DNA from: Jacaranda mimosifolia
Lineage: Eukaryota; Streptophyta; Magnoliopsida; Lamiales; Bignoniaceae
Direction: 5' to 3'
DNA: 64,000 nt
Assembly: GCA_018894105.1 (NCBI GenBank)
Contig: CM032125.1
Location: forward strand, 29,993,032 to 30,057,031
Shown: positions 1 to 9,971 of the stretch, one piece after another
Numbering within the stretch: the stretch's first letter is position 1
How the letters are laid out: every line of letters begins with the position of its first letter
Translations under genes and position numbers: made by a program
Notes under the pieces: model-generated
What the model was told of the DNA's origin: nothing
Seen by the model: only the letters and a program-made list of their open reading frames with translations
The model's database searches: none

Positions 1-227
1 TCATTCGAGTGATATTTTAAAATTGGTAATCTTTCTGCGGGATCGGCCTTTAAAGTGTCTAAATCAACTCCTTGACTTTGTTTTTCAAGTAATTGTGATC
101 TCAAATTATCGTTGCAAGGCGGATCTTCCGGTTGATTGATACTTTCTTGAAAGAGAGGCAAATTATGTGAAGACGAAGTAGAGCCTCCAAACTTCGAAAT
201 TCGACTGAAAAACGTATCTATCGACAT
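1..227 (-). CDS. N-terminus of TTF-zinc-finger / hAT-like transposase-derived protein (cut by window edge)
   Basis: The reading frame starts at the ATG at 227 and stays open for 75 codons to the window edge. The first 50 or so residues are low-complexity and Ser/Gln rich. They are followed by a segment ending DPAERLPILKYHSN, which resembles the conserved 'DPGxRPPIxxYxPND' stretch just before the TTF-type zinc finger in plant zinc finger MYM-type/hAT-dimerisation proteins (DUF4371 family, domesticated or live hAT transposases). The finger, DUF4371 and hAT C-terminal dimerisation domains would lie outside the window, so intactness cannot be judged. The family call rests on this short motif. The upstream side is a 168-bp tandem array. 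Confidence 0.5.
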   Translation of the reverse strand, partial: MSIDTFFSRISKFGGSTSSSHNLPLFQESINQPEDPPCNDNLRSQLLEKQSQGVDLDTLKADPAERLPILKYHSN

Positions 228-317
228 GTGAACACTGTAAAATAAATTTAAGTACAGTTAATTTAGTATTTCTTTCATAATGCATAATTCATAAATATTC
301 ACAATTTCTAAATTCTA

Positions 318-960
318 ACCATAAACCATAACTTTTTTATCTAATGCAATAATCATCAATTACATAATAATTAATAACAAGTTAACAATTAAAATATGCA
401 TATGCAAAAAGTTAATAAATTAACATTACCAATTTATCCTAAATTTCAATTGATTAAACTCTAACTTTTTTTTAAACCCAATAAAAAAAAAAATCCTAAC
501 CTTTTCGTCTAATGCAATAATCATCAATTACATAACAATTAATAATAAGTTAACAACTAAAATATGCATATGCAAATTGCAAAAAGTTAATAAATTAACA
601 TTATCATTTTATCCTAAATTTAATTGATCAAACTCTAACTTTTTTTTTACCCATTAAAAAAAAAATCCTAACTTTTTCATCTAATGCAATAGTCATCAAT
701 TACATAAAAATTAATAACAAGTTAATAATTAAAATATGCATATGCAAAAAGTTAATAAATTAACATTACCAATTTATCCTAAATTTTAATTGATTAAACT
801 CTAACTTTTTTTTGCCCATTAAAAAAAATCCTAACTTTTATTATTTAATGCAATAATCATCATTTACATAATGATTAATAACATATTAGCAGTTAAAATA
901 TTCACATACAAAATGCTAAACAAGTTAATAATTTTAAAAAAAAAAACACTAACTTTTCTA
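318..960. repeat. AT-rich tandem array, about 168-bp unit, about 3.7 copies
   Basis: The phrase taatgcaataatcatcaatt recurs with small changes near 342, 510, 682 and 846, a period of 164-172 bp. Each unit also carries aatatgcatatgcaaaaag and a poly-T/poly-A tract. The last unit is partial and more diverged. The array is noncoding and sits directly upstream of the hAT-like reading frame. Confidence 0.8.
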
Positions 961-1490
961 ATACAAAAATCAAGAAATAAACAAAAGAAAAGCAAATAAC
1001 TTACATTGCTTTGGCTTTTAATATTCTTTTTAGATCCCAAGTGGTGGTGGATAATATTAAAAAAAAATAAAAAAATCTTGGGGCTCTGTGTCTATTTTGC
1101 TGCTTTCGGACAGGAGAATGGAGAGAATAAGTTGAAGTGGGGGACCGTTCTGTTTTGCTGTTTTCTGACCGTTTTTATACTCTCAATTTAAGTTAATTTT
1201 ACAATTGATAAAATAAAGAGGCGAGCCAACAACCAACTATGCTGAGGTCATTTTATTAATAAATTGTTTTGGCCTTAATTTTTACTTAACTCCACAATAA
1301 AATAGAAGGGCGGGTGCAACAATGTAGACTCGAACTCATGACCATCCAGCGCCCCTTGACCTTACACCCCTGCCAACAACCAACTGTGATGGGGTTATTT
1401 TATTAACAAGTGAGGTCAAAATACTATATATACATTATTTTAAATATAAAAATATATATTAAAAAATAACAAGTGAGGTCAACTATCCCC
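961..1490. other. Noncoding sequence with a possible tRNA-derived SINE fragment
   Basis: No supported gene. A 61-codon open frame near 1006-1191 is low-complexity and not credible. On the minus strand, bases 1322-1336 read as a pol III B-box-like stretch (GAGTTCGAGTCTACA) embedded in GC-richer sequence of the kind seen in plant tRNA-derived SINEs. Two related stretches of about 35 bp, at 1229 and 1377, and the doublet aacaagtgaggtcaa (about 1404 and 1467) suggest nested insertion or duplication at the broken end of the neighbouring NudC-like pseudogene. Confidence 0.35.
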
Positions 1491-2461
1491 ACTTGTTTGG
1501 CTGTAAATCCGTCACTGATTGGGGGCTCATCTTTGAGGCCAACTTTAATACTATTACGCACGATCTCACACGAGATGGAGGTTTTTACAGTTTTAGGAGT
1601 AACTGGAACAACTACAGCAACTTCTAGCCATGATTGACCCCAAGAGTGTCTTAACAAATCGAGACCATTCTGTTTATTGGGATAAACTGCTCAGAGACAA
1701 GTACTAAGCTGTCAGAAATCAAAATGAATAGTATTTCTACGACAAGTACATTATGATGAAAACTATCTGCCAAGAAGATTTGTACACCAGTTTCATCCCT
1801 CAACACACCTCTCGGCAAGCTTATGATGAAAACTATCTGTTTATCTTGTAAAAGACATCAAGTATCACACTTTATTTCCGTAAACAAAAACATAACTGTA
1901 AATCCATAGCACAACTTTCTGACTGACAAAAACTTAATAATATGTCAAAATTTCAAGGCGAAAAATTAGATGATAGAAAAATTGTAAACAGAAGTTCAAG
2001 AAAAATGTAACATAAAGTACCTCTTTGAATATTCTCCACTTCCTCCACTTTCACTGTCTCCTCTTCTTTCATTTCCTTGTCTGCTATGATTATTTGAGGC
2101 AAAAATATAGACGGGCAAAGAAAAATTTTAAACGATAAATTCAAGAAAAAATGAAAAATAAAATACCTGTTCGTGTGTTACTATGCTCCTCCGCTTTAAC
2201 CTCCATTTTAACCTCCACTTTAACTTTATGCTCAGCCGCACTCTCCTCTTCTTTGATTTTCTTTTCGACTATGATATTCTCGAAATGATTAGATCATTTT
2301 CTTATATTATCCTTCATTTTCGTAGCCACAGCATTTAAATCTTTTAGAAAATCATCCTTTTCCAAGAAATCAGTTTCATTGTGGAGGAACTCCAAACCCT
2401 TCTCAAAAAAAATGACGGGGTCTGAGGGCTCAAGAGCTACTTTGAACGGCTTTGGCTTCAT
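1491..2461 (-). pseudogene. NudC/BOBBER1-like CS-domain protein, truncated pseudogene
   Basis: NudC-family proteins are HSP90/HSP20-type co-chaperones with an acidic or charged N-terminus and a CS domain. Three exons can be read. Exon 1 (2461-2167) starts MKPKPFKVALEPSDPVIFFE, like the plant NudC N-terminus, and runs into a Lys/Glu-rich linker. Exon 2 (2083-2021) is a charged linker. Exon 3 (1686-1491) gives NGLDLLRHSWGQSWLEV, then PVTPKT, ISCEI, IKVGLK and PPISDG, the first half of a CS domain. Both introns have GT-AG borders and phase 1, and joining them keeps the frame. A TGA at 2294-2296 (codon 56) interrupts exon 1, and homology stops after the DG motif where unrelated sequence begins, so the second half of the CS domain and the C-terminus are missing. 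I call it a pseudogene. Confidence 0.75.
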
Positions 2462-2751
2462 CTTCCCCTATAATGCAAGAACTGAAGAAATGGTCGCTGG
2501 TTCCTACTAAGTACTAACAGAATCAAAATTGACTCATGCACGAATGCAAGAAATGGGTAATACGGCTAACAGAATCTGAATCAGTCTCGGTCCTTCTCGA
2601 ATGTTCTCGGTCCATTTCTCTGCATTTTATGTACAATATTATTGCATTTATTTTCAGACTGGGCTTGTATGTTGAGACTGAGATTTCAAAATTGAGGAAG
2701 AAGAAAGCTGAAAATTGCATTACTTTCTGAAAAAGTACACACACATATATA
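2462..2751. other. 5' flank of the NudC-like pseudogene, nothing else seen
   Basis: This would hold the promoter and leader of the NudC-like gene on the minus strand. No TATA box could be assigned with confidence. Overlapping open frames of 64 and 86 codons on opposite strands show no recognisable motif and are treated as chance. Confidence 0.4.
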
Positions 2752-3190
2752 CAACTCACCAATAAGCGTGAATACAATTTCAAAATATCCTAAAGACTTT
2801 TCTGAATAGATTAACTAAAGGCTGTAACCGTAGCTATAGTCATTAGATACTCATTAACTGAAGCATAACTAACTAGCAGAGATTTAACAATAACCATATA
2901 CAACTTGCCAAATAGCATGAATACAACTTGAATAACTTTGATTCAGAGACTAACTAAAAGCTGAAACCCTAACTAATGTCATTACAATGCTCATTAACTG
3001 AAAAATAACTAAGTAACAGAGATTTGACAATAACCATATACAACTGGCCAATAAGTGTGAATAAAACTTTAAAATATTCTATCAACTTTGCTTTGCACAC
3101 TAACTAAAAGCTGGAACTCTAACTATTGTCATCATATACTCATTAACTGAAAGATAATTGACTAACAGAGATTTAACAATAAACCTATTA
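2752..3190. repeat. Tandem array, about 145-bp unit, three diverged copies
   Basis: Units begin near 2752, 2901 and 3041. Each contains in order caactNNccaa, gtgaata or catgaata, gactaactaaaag or similar, ctcattaactgaa and agatttaacaataa. Copies differ by scattered substitutions and small indels. Noncoding. Confidence 0.8.
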
Positions 3191-3229
3191 TGAAATCAAT
3201 TCTGATACAGTAAAAAATTTTCTTCTAAT

Positions 3230-3345
3230 AATTCTGATAGACTTTTTGAATAACTGGAAGAAGGCATAACTCCAACAAGATAAGGCGGGAAGTTTCTTTA
3301 GAATTACTCAGTCTTGTCTTCTCAAACATTCAATTTTAGAAGAGA
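3230..3345. repeat. Dispersed or tandem unit split by the copia insertion (copy a)
   Basis: This stretch contains gataaggcgggaagtttctt and a following TAGAATTACTCAG-type segment. It matches copies at about 9270-9370 and, more weakly, 9418-9545. The copia element 3351-9164 was inserted inside this small array, which explains why related copies now flank it. Confidence 0.65.
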
Positions 3346-3350
3346 GAATT

Positions 3351-3902
3351 TGAAGAACACCGACTACTCTAGAAGCATCTACGTATCTCTATCTTTGATT
3401 TTGGTAAAATTCTAGAAATCACAGCAAAAAATTTCTAGTGAAGACTAATGTGGAAAGTTGTAGAGGTCTTTAAAATTTTTTGGACACTTGTAGAGTATGA
3501 AAACTTATGTGGAGTTGTGTGGAGTTATGTAGACATATGTAGAAAAGGTATAGAAATGTGTAGAAATGTGGAGTTATGTAAAAATGTGTAGAAAAGGTAT
3601 AGAAAAGTGTAGAAAAGTATAGAAAGCTTTGGAAAGTCATAGATTTAGGAAATATTTAGACTACTAAATCTAGACCGTTGGATGAAATCAATCTCTACCA
3701 TTCATTTGGGAAAGAGATTAGTGTAAATAGGACTAAGGGGTTATTTGTAAAAAAAGGAAGATAGAATCAAGAACTACAAGAAGAGTGGTGCAAGGTGTGA
3801 GTGCTTGTATACACATATGTATACACTTTGTTGTCATAATAATAATATATAATCTTTGAGTGCCTTACATACTTGACATCTATCTCGCCTTCTTTTTCAA
3901 CA
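3351..3902 (+). repeat. 5' LTR of copia-1
   Basis: Starts TGAAGAACACC and ends TTTTTCAACA immediately before the primer-binding site. It contains a purine-rich minisatellite (about 3500-3620) built from tgtagaaa/tgtggagtt-type units. The expected TATA box near 3722 reads GTGTAAATAG, whereas the 3' LTR has TATAAAT, so the promoter copy that would drive the element looks damaged. Confidence 0.92.
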
Positions 3903-3904
3903 AG

Positions 3905-3917
3905 TGATATCAGAGCC
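3905..3917 (+). other. Primer-binding site of copia-1 (initiator Met tRNA)
   Basis: TGATATCAGAGCC begins two bases after the LTR end. The plant copia consensus primer site is TGGTATCAGAGC, so this copy has one mismatch (G to A). Confidence 0.85.
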
Positions 3918-4090
3918 AAGTTTGATCCAGGACTATTAACGATATCAATTAGGGTCCACAAAGCATGTGCACGAGGTCGAGCAACCAAATGATTTTGAGT
4001 TGCGTAGAGGTGCCATTAGTGCGCAGTCTGGGACTGTGAAACAAGGTTATCTAGGATCGAGCTTATTTGGTTAAGGTTTACCAAGTCACA

Positions 4091-5212
4091 ATGGCAGATA
4101 TGGCTACATCGGTAAGTGAAATCGAAAAACTTAATCATAATAATTATAGCACTTGGAGTGTACGTTTGCAATTTTAACTGCTTGGTCAAGATTTATGGAG
4201 TATCGTTGGGCGATATGAAACTCAACCCCTAACAGTTGAAGATGAGTTAAAAAGATGGAAGGTCCGAGCTGGAAAAACCATGTATGCTTTATTAATAGCT
4301 GTAGATGATGATTTACTGCAACGGATTAAAGATGCGAAAACACCAAAAGAAGCATGGGATACACTTGCAGGGATATTCGTTCAGACGAATAATGCCAAGT
4401 TACAACAGCTTGAGAATGAGTTGATGACGGTCTCACAGCATGATATGGTGGTAAGTGAGTACTTTACCAAAGTTAAATCTTTATGTCTAGAAATTTTCAA
4501 GTTAGATCCTCAAAATGCAACTATCGAAACAAGAATGAATAGGACTATAATTCATGGGTTGCGACCCGAATTTCTTGGTCTTGTAATGGCAACCCGTGGA
4601 TGGGCACACGAGCCAACTTTAAATGAGTTAGAAAATATATTAGCAAATCAAGAGGCCTCAAACAAACAAATGTCTAAAACCTCAATTAAAGATGAAGAAA
4701 AGGCTCTTTACAGTAGGAAGAGAAATGTCCCAAGAGATCACAAGACTGTGAGACCAAAGGATGGGGAACAAAATGCAAGGCAAGGCAGATTTCAAAGGAG
4801 GAGGATGCAAGGAAAGAGCTGGCAACAAGGGGGAGTGTAGTCGAGCCAAGATAAAATTAGAGACAAGACTTTCCACCACAAAAACAATCAGTGCTATAAT
4901 TGTGGCAAGAAAGGACATTATGCTCGAGACTGTCGATATAAACAAGCAGAAGGCAATATGGCGACTTCTTCACATATTCAAAATGAGAGTGAAGAAGAAT
5001 GGAATCTTCATGCCTCTTTTGCTATTGATGAAAAAGAAGAAGAAACGGCAAATGAAGTGGCACTCTCATGTACAGAACAAGAGATTGCACTCACAGTGGT
5101 AAGTAAGAACTTGATTAATTATAAAAATGATTGGATTGTGGATTCCAGATGCTCTAACCATATAATAGGAGACAAAGAAAAGTTGAAAAGCATGACGGAT
5201 ACAAAGGAGGGC
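4091..5212 (+). pseudogene. gag: copia-1 gag and protease region
   Basis: The ATG at 4091 opens a frame reading MADMATSVSEIEKLNHNNYS, a typical copia Gag start. A TAA at 4175-4177 and a TAG at 4838-4840 interrupt it, but the same frame continues to a CCHC zinc knuckle (CYNCGKKGHYARDC, from 4892) and to the protease active-site region, WIVDSRCSNH. The usual catalytic motif there is D-S-G-(A/C)-S; here Gly is replaced by Arg. The frame is lost by an indel near 5212. Gag would form the cytoplasmic virus-like particle and the protease would process the polyprotein; neither can be made intact from this copy. Confidence 0.88.
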
Positions 5213-6470
5213 GAGTGGCGATTACAGCCAATAATTCTAAACTACCGATAATCGATGTTGGCAAGACGGTACTTGTACCACGTCATACCCACGACAAGTG
5301 CAGCTGCGGAACGTGTATTATATGCCAAGTATGAAAAAGAATTTATTATCAGTGTCGCAACTAGCGTCATCTGGAAATTATGTAGTGTTTGGGCCAAATG
5401 ACATAAAGGTATGTCCAAGTCTCAAATTGCCAAGCGCACCTCTTATGGAGGGGCGAAAAGTAGAATCAGTTTATGTGACGTCAGCACAAGATGCCTATGT
5501 GGATAAAACTCACAAAAATGAGACAGTCGATCTATGGCATGAAAGGTTAGGGCACATGAATTACCTCAAATTAAAGGTAATGATGAAGAAATCCATGCTC
5601 AAAGGGCTTTCTCAACTAGATGTTCGAGAAGATATAGTGTGTGTAGGATGTCAATACGGGAAAGCACACCAATTGCCCTATAAAGAGTCAAAGTACAGAG
5701 CAAAGGGACCTCTTGAATTAGTGCATTCGGACATACTTGGCCCGATAAAACAACCATCCATCATAGGCTTCCGATATATGATCACCTTTATTGATGACTT
5801 TTCAAGGTACGTATGGGTAGATTTCTTAAAAGAAAATTCGAAAGCATTAAGTAAGTTTAAGAAATTTAAAGAGATGGAAAAAGAACTTGTTTGTAGAATA
5901 AAATGCCTACAGACAGATAAAGGATGTGAATATACCTCGCACGAGTTCACAAAGTATCTAAAGGAACGCAAGATACGTAGGCAAATAACTTGTCCAAATA
6001 CTCCACAACAAAATGGAGTAGCAGAAAGGAAGAATAGACATCTTGTAGAAATATGCAGGATTATGCTGCATGCGAAGAATGTACCACATCAATTTTAGGC
6101 CGAGCGTATGAAGACAACTACACATGTAATTAATAGGCTACCTCAAGCAAAACTCGAATTTGTTTCACCATTTCAGAAGCTATGGAAGATCAAGCCCACG
6201 GTAAGTCATTTTTGAGTATTTGGATGTGTATGCTATGTTTTTATTCATGATAATCTACGTACCAAATTTGATAAGAAAGTAATACGTACCATATTTGTGG
6301 GCTATGATAACAAAAGAAAAGGTTGGAGATGTTGTGATCTTGCAACAGGAAAATGTTATGTTTCTCGAAATGTGGTGTTTGATAAATCATCATCTTGGTG
6401 GACACCGCAATCAATAATATTGAAAGATTCGAGAGAAACTGAAGAGAAAGAAAGAAAGAAAGATTACTAA
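5213..6470 (+). pseudogene. pol: copia-1 integrase region (GAG-pre-integrase and DDE core)
   Basis: A short stretch to about 5297 is in one frame, then a second indel moves to the frame used from 5298. Seen in order: a [20 protein letters not shown] motif, the H-H-C-C zinc-binding GAG-pre-integrase domain (HERLGHMN ... CVGCQYGK), then the catalytic core with Asp in LVHSDILGP, Asp in LQTDKG and Glu in [12 protein letters not shown] replaces the expected Trp codon at 6096-6098, and a TGA follows about 40 codons later. Between about 6470 and 6640 the frame is heavily degraded. Confidence 0.88.
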
Positions 6471-6639
6471 AGAAGATGAAGATAACATGCATCCAAGTGT
6501 ATAAGAAGTTGAGGAACCGACTTAGGCAAAAAAAGTGAAGTCTCTATGGAGAACATGTGTATATCAGCGAACTTTAGATGAAGAAGGGTCGAGCCAAGTC
6601 AAGGAGACTTAAGGTTGGAAAGAGGAAACTCAACCTCAA

Positions 6640-8584
6640 CTCAGAAGGTCTACAAGACAAAGAAAGCCAAATCCCAAATATGCTAATGCAGTAGTAGTAG
6701 AAGTTGACCAGCTGAAAGAACCTTTCTCATTTGAGGAAGCCTCTTTGAAAGAAGAGTGGAAAAAGGCTATGGAAGAAGAAATAGAAGCCTTGAAGCAAAA
6801 CAAGACCTGGGAATTGGTGCCAAGGCCTAAAGACATAAAACCCATACCATGCAAGTGGGTTTACGAGATAAAAAGTAAATCAGATGGGTCTATCGAAAGA
6901 TATAAAGCACGACTGGTAGCCAGAGGATTTTCTCAGAAGTATGGGCTGGATTATGATGAGACATTCAGTCCAGTAGCAAAGATCACTACAGTACAGAAAT
7001 ATGCTAATGCAGTAGTGGTAGAAGTTGATAAGCTGAAAGAACCTTTCTCATTTGAGGAAGCCTCTTTGAAAGAAGAGTGGAAAAAGGCTATGGAAGAAGA
7101 AATAGAAGCCTTGAAGCAAAACAAGACCTGGGAATTAGTGCCAAGGCCTAAAGACATAAAACCCATATCATGCAAGTGGGTTTACGAGATAAAAAGTAAA
7201 TCGGATGAGTCTATCGAAAGATATAAAGCACGACTGCTAGCCAGAGGATTTTCTCAGAAGTATGGGCTGGATTATGATGAGACATTCAGTCAAGTAGCAA
7301 AGATCACTACAGTACATGTGCTTCTGGCATTAGCAGTAAACAAGGATTGAAAACTCTGGCAGATGGACGTCAAGAATGCATTCTTGCATGGAGAATAGAG
7401 TAATATATATGGAGCAGCCGCAAGGTTTTGAGAGCAAAATTCAACCAACCTATATATGCAAGCTAAAAAAGGCACTTTATGGGCTAAAGCAAGTGCCAAG
7501 AGCATGGTATAGGAAGACAGCAGAATTTTTGACTCAAAGTAACTACATTGTGGCGTCAACAGATTTAAGCTTATTTGTGAAAATACAAAATGGAAAGATT
7601 GCAGTCGTGCTTGTTTATGTGGATGATTTAATCATCACAGGAGATGATGAAAAAGAGATACAACAAATTAGAGCCAACTTATCAGTTCTCTTTGACATGA
7701 AAGCACTTGGGGAGTTGAGACATTTCCTTAGACTTGAAATAGAAAGAGATGAAGAAGGGATATTCTTATCTCAACATAAGTATGCCAAAGAGCTACTCGA
7801 GAAGTATGGGCTATTAGAATGCAAGCCCATCTCAACTCCAATAGAGGCTAACACACAGTTAAGCTCTATCAAATGAGAGGATCTTGAAGATGCCACAAAG
7901 TATGGGCAAATAGTTGGCAGCCTTATTTATCTCACCATGACACGACCAGATATATTGTATGCAATAGGAATGGTGGGCCGATATATACAAAGTCCAAAAA
8001 AGCCCTATTTGGAAGCCGTAAGGAGAATTCTACGCTACATAAAAAGTACGATTGACTATGGGATATTATATGAGAAAGAAGAAAAATGTGAAGTAGTTGG
8101 GCATTATGATGCTGACTATGCCGATGATCGTGATACAAGATGTACGTTCAACAACTGGCTATGTATTCAATCTTGGAGAAGGACCAATTTCTTGGTGTAG
8201 CGAAAGACAACCAACCGTCTCATTATCCAGCACCGAGGCAGAATATCGAACAGCAGTTGTGGCAGCTCAAGAGAGTACATGGTTGATGCAACTTATGAAG
8301 AATCTTGGGCAAGATAATCACGCTATACATATATATTGCAACAACCAACCGGCGATACGTCTTGCAGAAAACCCAGTATTTCATGCAAGAACCAAGCACG
8401 TGGAAGTGCATTATCATTTCTTACGAGAAAAGTACTACGAGACGAAATTGAGATGAGGCATGTGAAGACAGAAGACCAAGTTGCAGACATTTTTACCAAG
8501 AGCCTCAACACAACAAAATTTGAAGACTTTAGAAGGCAACTTGGCATGGCAAAAAAAAGTAACTTAAGAAAGAGTAGTCGTTGA
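6640..8584 (+). pseudogene. pol: copia-1 reverse transcriptase and RNase H region
   Basis: The RT start motif ([20 protein letters not shown], then [30 protein letters not shown]) occurs twice because of an in-frame duplication (see 6676-7317). After it, TGA at about 7348 and TAG inside the NAFLHGE motif break the frame; a shifted frame continues with [15 protein letters not shown] and the catalytic YVDD (7616). RNase H reads DADYADD, then after another shift [25 protein letters not shown] and DIFTKSL, ending with a stop at 8582-8584 just before the polypurine tract. Confidence 0.88.
6676..7317 (+). repeat. 321-bp in-frame tandem duplication inside copia-1 RT
   Basis: Bases 6676-6996 and 6997-7317 are direct copies with about nine mismatches by eye. 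The unit is exactly 107 codons, so the frame stays open across the junction. It covers the linker before RT and the first RT blocks, ending at KITTV. Confidence 0.92.
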
Positions 8585-8594
8585 GGGGGAGCAT
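8581..8594 (+). other. Polypurine tract of copia-1
   Basis: TTGAGGGGGAGCAT lies directly before the 3' LTR and overlaps the end of the pol stop codon. This is the expected place for plus-strand priming. Confidence 0.85.
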
Positions 8595-9164
8595 TGAAGA
8601 ACACCAACTACTCTAGAAGCATCTACATATCTCTATCTTTGATTTTGGTGAAGTTCTAGAAATCACAACTAAAAATTTCTAGTGAAGACTAGTGTGGAAA
8701 GTTGTAGAAGTCTTTAGAATCTTTTGGACACTTGTAGAAGTATGAACACTTATGTGGAGTTGTGTGGAGTTATGTAGAAATGTGTAGAAATGTGGAGTTA
8801 TGTAGAAATGTGTAGAAAAGGTGTAGGAATGTGGAGTTATGTAGAAATGTGTAGAAAAGGTATAGAAAAGTGTAGAAAAGTATAGAAAGCTTTGGAAAGT
8901 CATAGATTTAGGAAATATCTAGACTACTAAATCTAGACCGTAGGATGAAATCAATCTCGACCGTCCATTTGGGAAAGAGATTAGTATAAATAGGACTAAG
9001 GGGTTATTTGTAAAAAAAGGAAGATAGAATCAAGAACTCCAAGAAGAATGGTGCAAGGTGTGAGTGCTTGTATACACATATATATACAATTTGTTGTCAT
9101 AATAATAATATATAATCTTTGAGTGCCTAACATACTTGGCATCTATCTGCCTTCTTTTTCAACA
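8595..9164 (+). repeat. 3' LTR of copia-1
   Basis: Same boundaries as the 5' LTR (TGAAGAACACC ... TTTTTCAACA). It is 18 bp longer, mainly because the internal minisatellite (about 8750-8885) has a different number of units. TATAAAT is intact at 8985-8991. Confidence 0.92.
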
Positions 9165-9550
9165 GAATCAGTCCTATATTGATTTTGCAATATATATATA
9201 TATATGAATAAATAAAAAAAATAAATTAATCCTAGAATTTTCAAAACAACTGCAAAAAGACTTTTTAAATAACTGGAAGAAAGCACACCTCCGAAAAGAT
9301 AAGGCGGGAAGTTTCTTTAGAATTGCTTGGTCTCGTCTTCTCTAACATTCAATTTTAGAACAGAGAATTGGTCCTCAATTGATTTTCCAAGAAAAAAAAA
9401 TAATAATCCTAGAATTTTCAAAATGATTAGAAAAAGGCATACCTCCGACAAGATAAAGTGAAAATTGCCGAAATTTACTGAATTCGGTCTTCGTCTTGGT
9501 CGTCATCGTCTTCTCGAATGTTCGAGTTTTAGAACTGAGATTTCGGCCAC
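9165..9550. repeat. Two further units of the array split by copia-1
   Basis: Bases about 9270-9373 closely match 3230-3345, and about 9418-9545 is a more diverged third copy (shared cctccgacaagataaag-type core, tagaact or tagaaca, tcgtcttctc). No coding content is supported; a 62-codon minus-strand frame here is composed of the repeat. Confidence 0.65.
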
Positions 9551-9971
9551 ATTGCGTTTTCAAAAAACAAATTCTGAAAATACAAATGAAATGAAAGTGA
9601 TATGAAACTTATGAAACAAACATCCAAGAAATGAAAATTTTCTTACCTTATGTTTGGATTTAAAATTTTAATGTGGAAAATGCAAAGAAATTTTTTTTTT
9701 GGGTTTCAAATGATGTAACTATGTGCATTAATATTTGTACTTTTGCATTTTCTTTTCCTTTTCCCTTATTATTTTCCTTGATTCAAACATAGAATGAAAT
9801 GAGAGTGAAATGGAATGTGTTTACATTTGAAAAAATCTCTGAGAAATGAAAATTTTCTGAAAATGCGTCTTTCAAAACGTTGTTGGAGAAGTTAGAACAC
9901 ATAAGTATTGTTTTAATTTTTAGGAATTTATTGAATTATTAATTTATTTAGCAATAATTTTTAATATAACT
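9551..9971. other. AT-rich spacer
   Basis: No gene, RNA or mobile-element structure recognised. It ends in taatataact, which may be the left target duplication of the next element. Confidence 0.5.

Larger units (their letters stand above)
3351..9164 (+). mobile_element. Complete Ty1/copia LTR retrotransposon, inactivated (copia-1)
   Basis: A 5.8-kb element with LTRs (552 and 570 bp, both TG...CA), a primer-binding site matching initiator-Met tRNA, gag, protease, integrase, reverse transcriptase and RNase H in copia order, and a polypurine tract. It is flanked by gaatt (3346-3350) and gaatc (9165-9169), a 5-bp target duplication with one change. The coding region is broken by several stop codons and frame changes, so it cannot act autonomously. 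The LTRs differ by scattered substitutions and by the number of internal repeat units, pointing to an old insertion. Confidence 0.93.

Noticed and set aside
318..960. CRISPR-like array
   Set aside because: Units are contiguous 168-bp tandem repeats with no unique spacers, in a plant nuclear context.
1006..1191. 61-codon frame next to the 168-bp array
   Set aside because: Trp/Lys/Phe-rich low-complexity with no homology seen and no splice or promoter context.
6241..6492. Minus-strand frames across copia-1 (5678-5971, 6241-6492, 6636-7175, 8223-8607)
   Set aside because: Antisense shadows of gag-pol; all copia motifs are on the plus strand.
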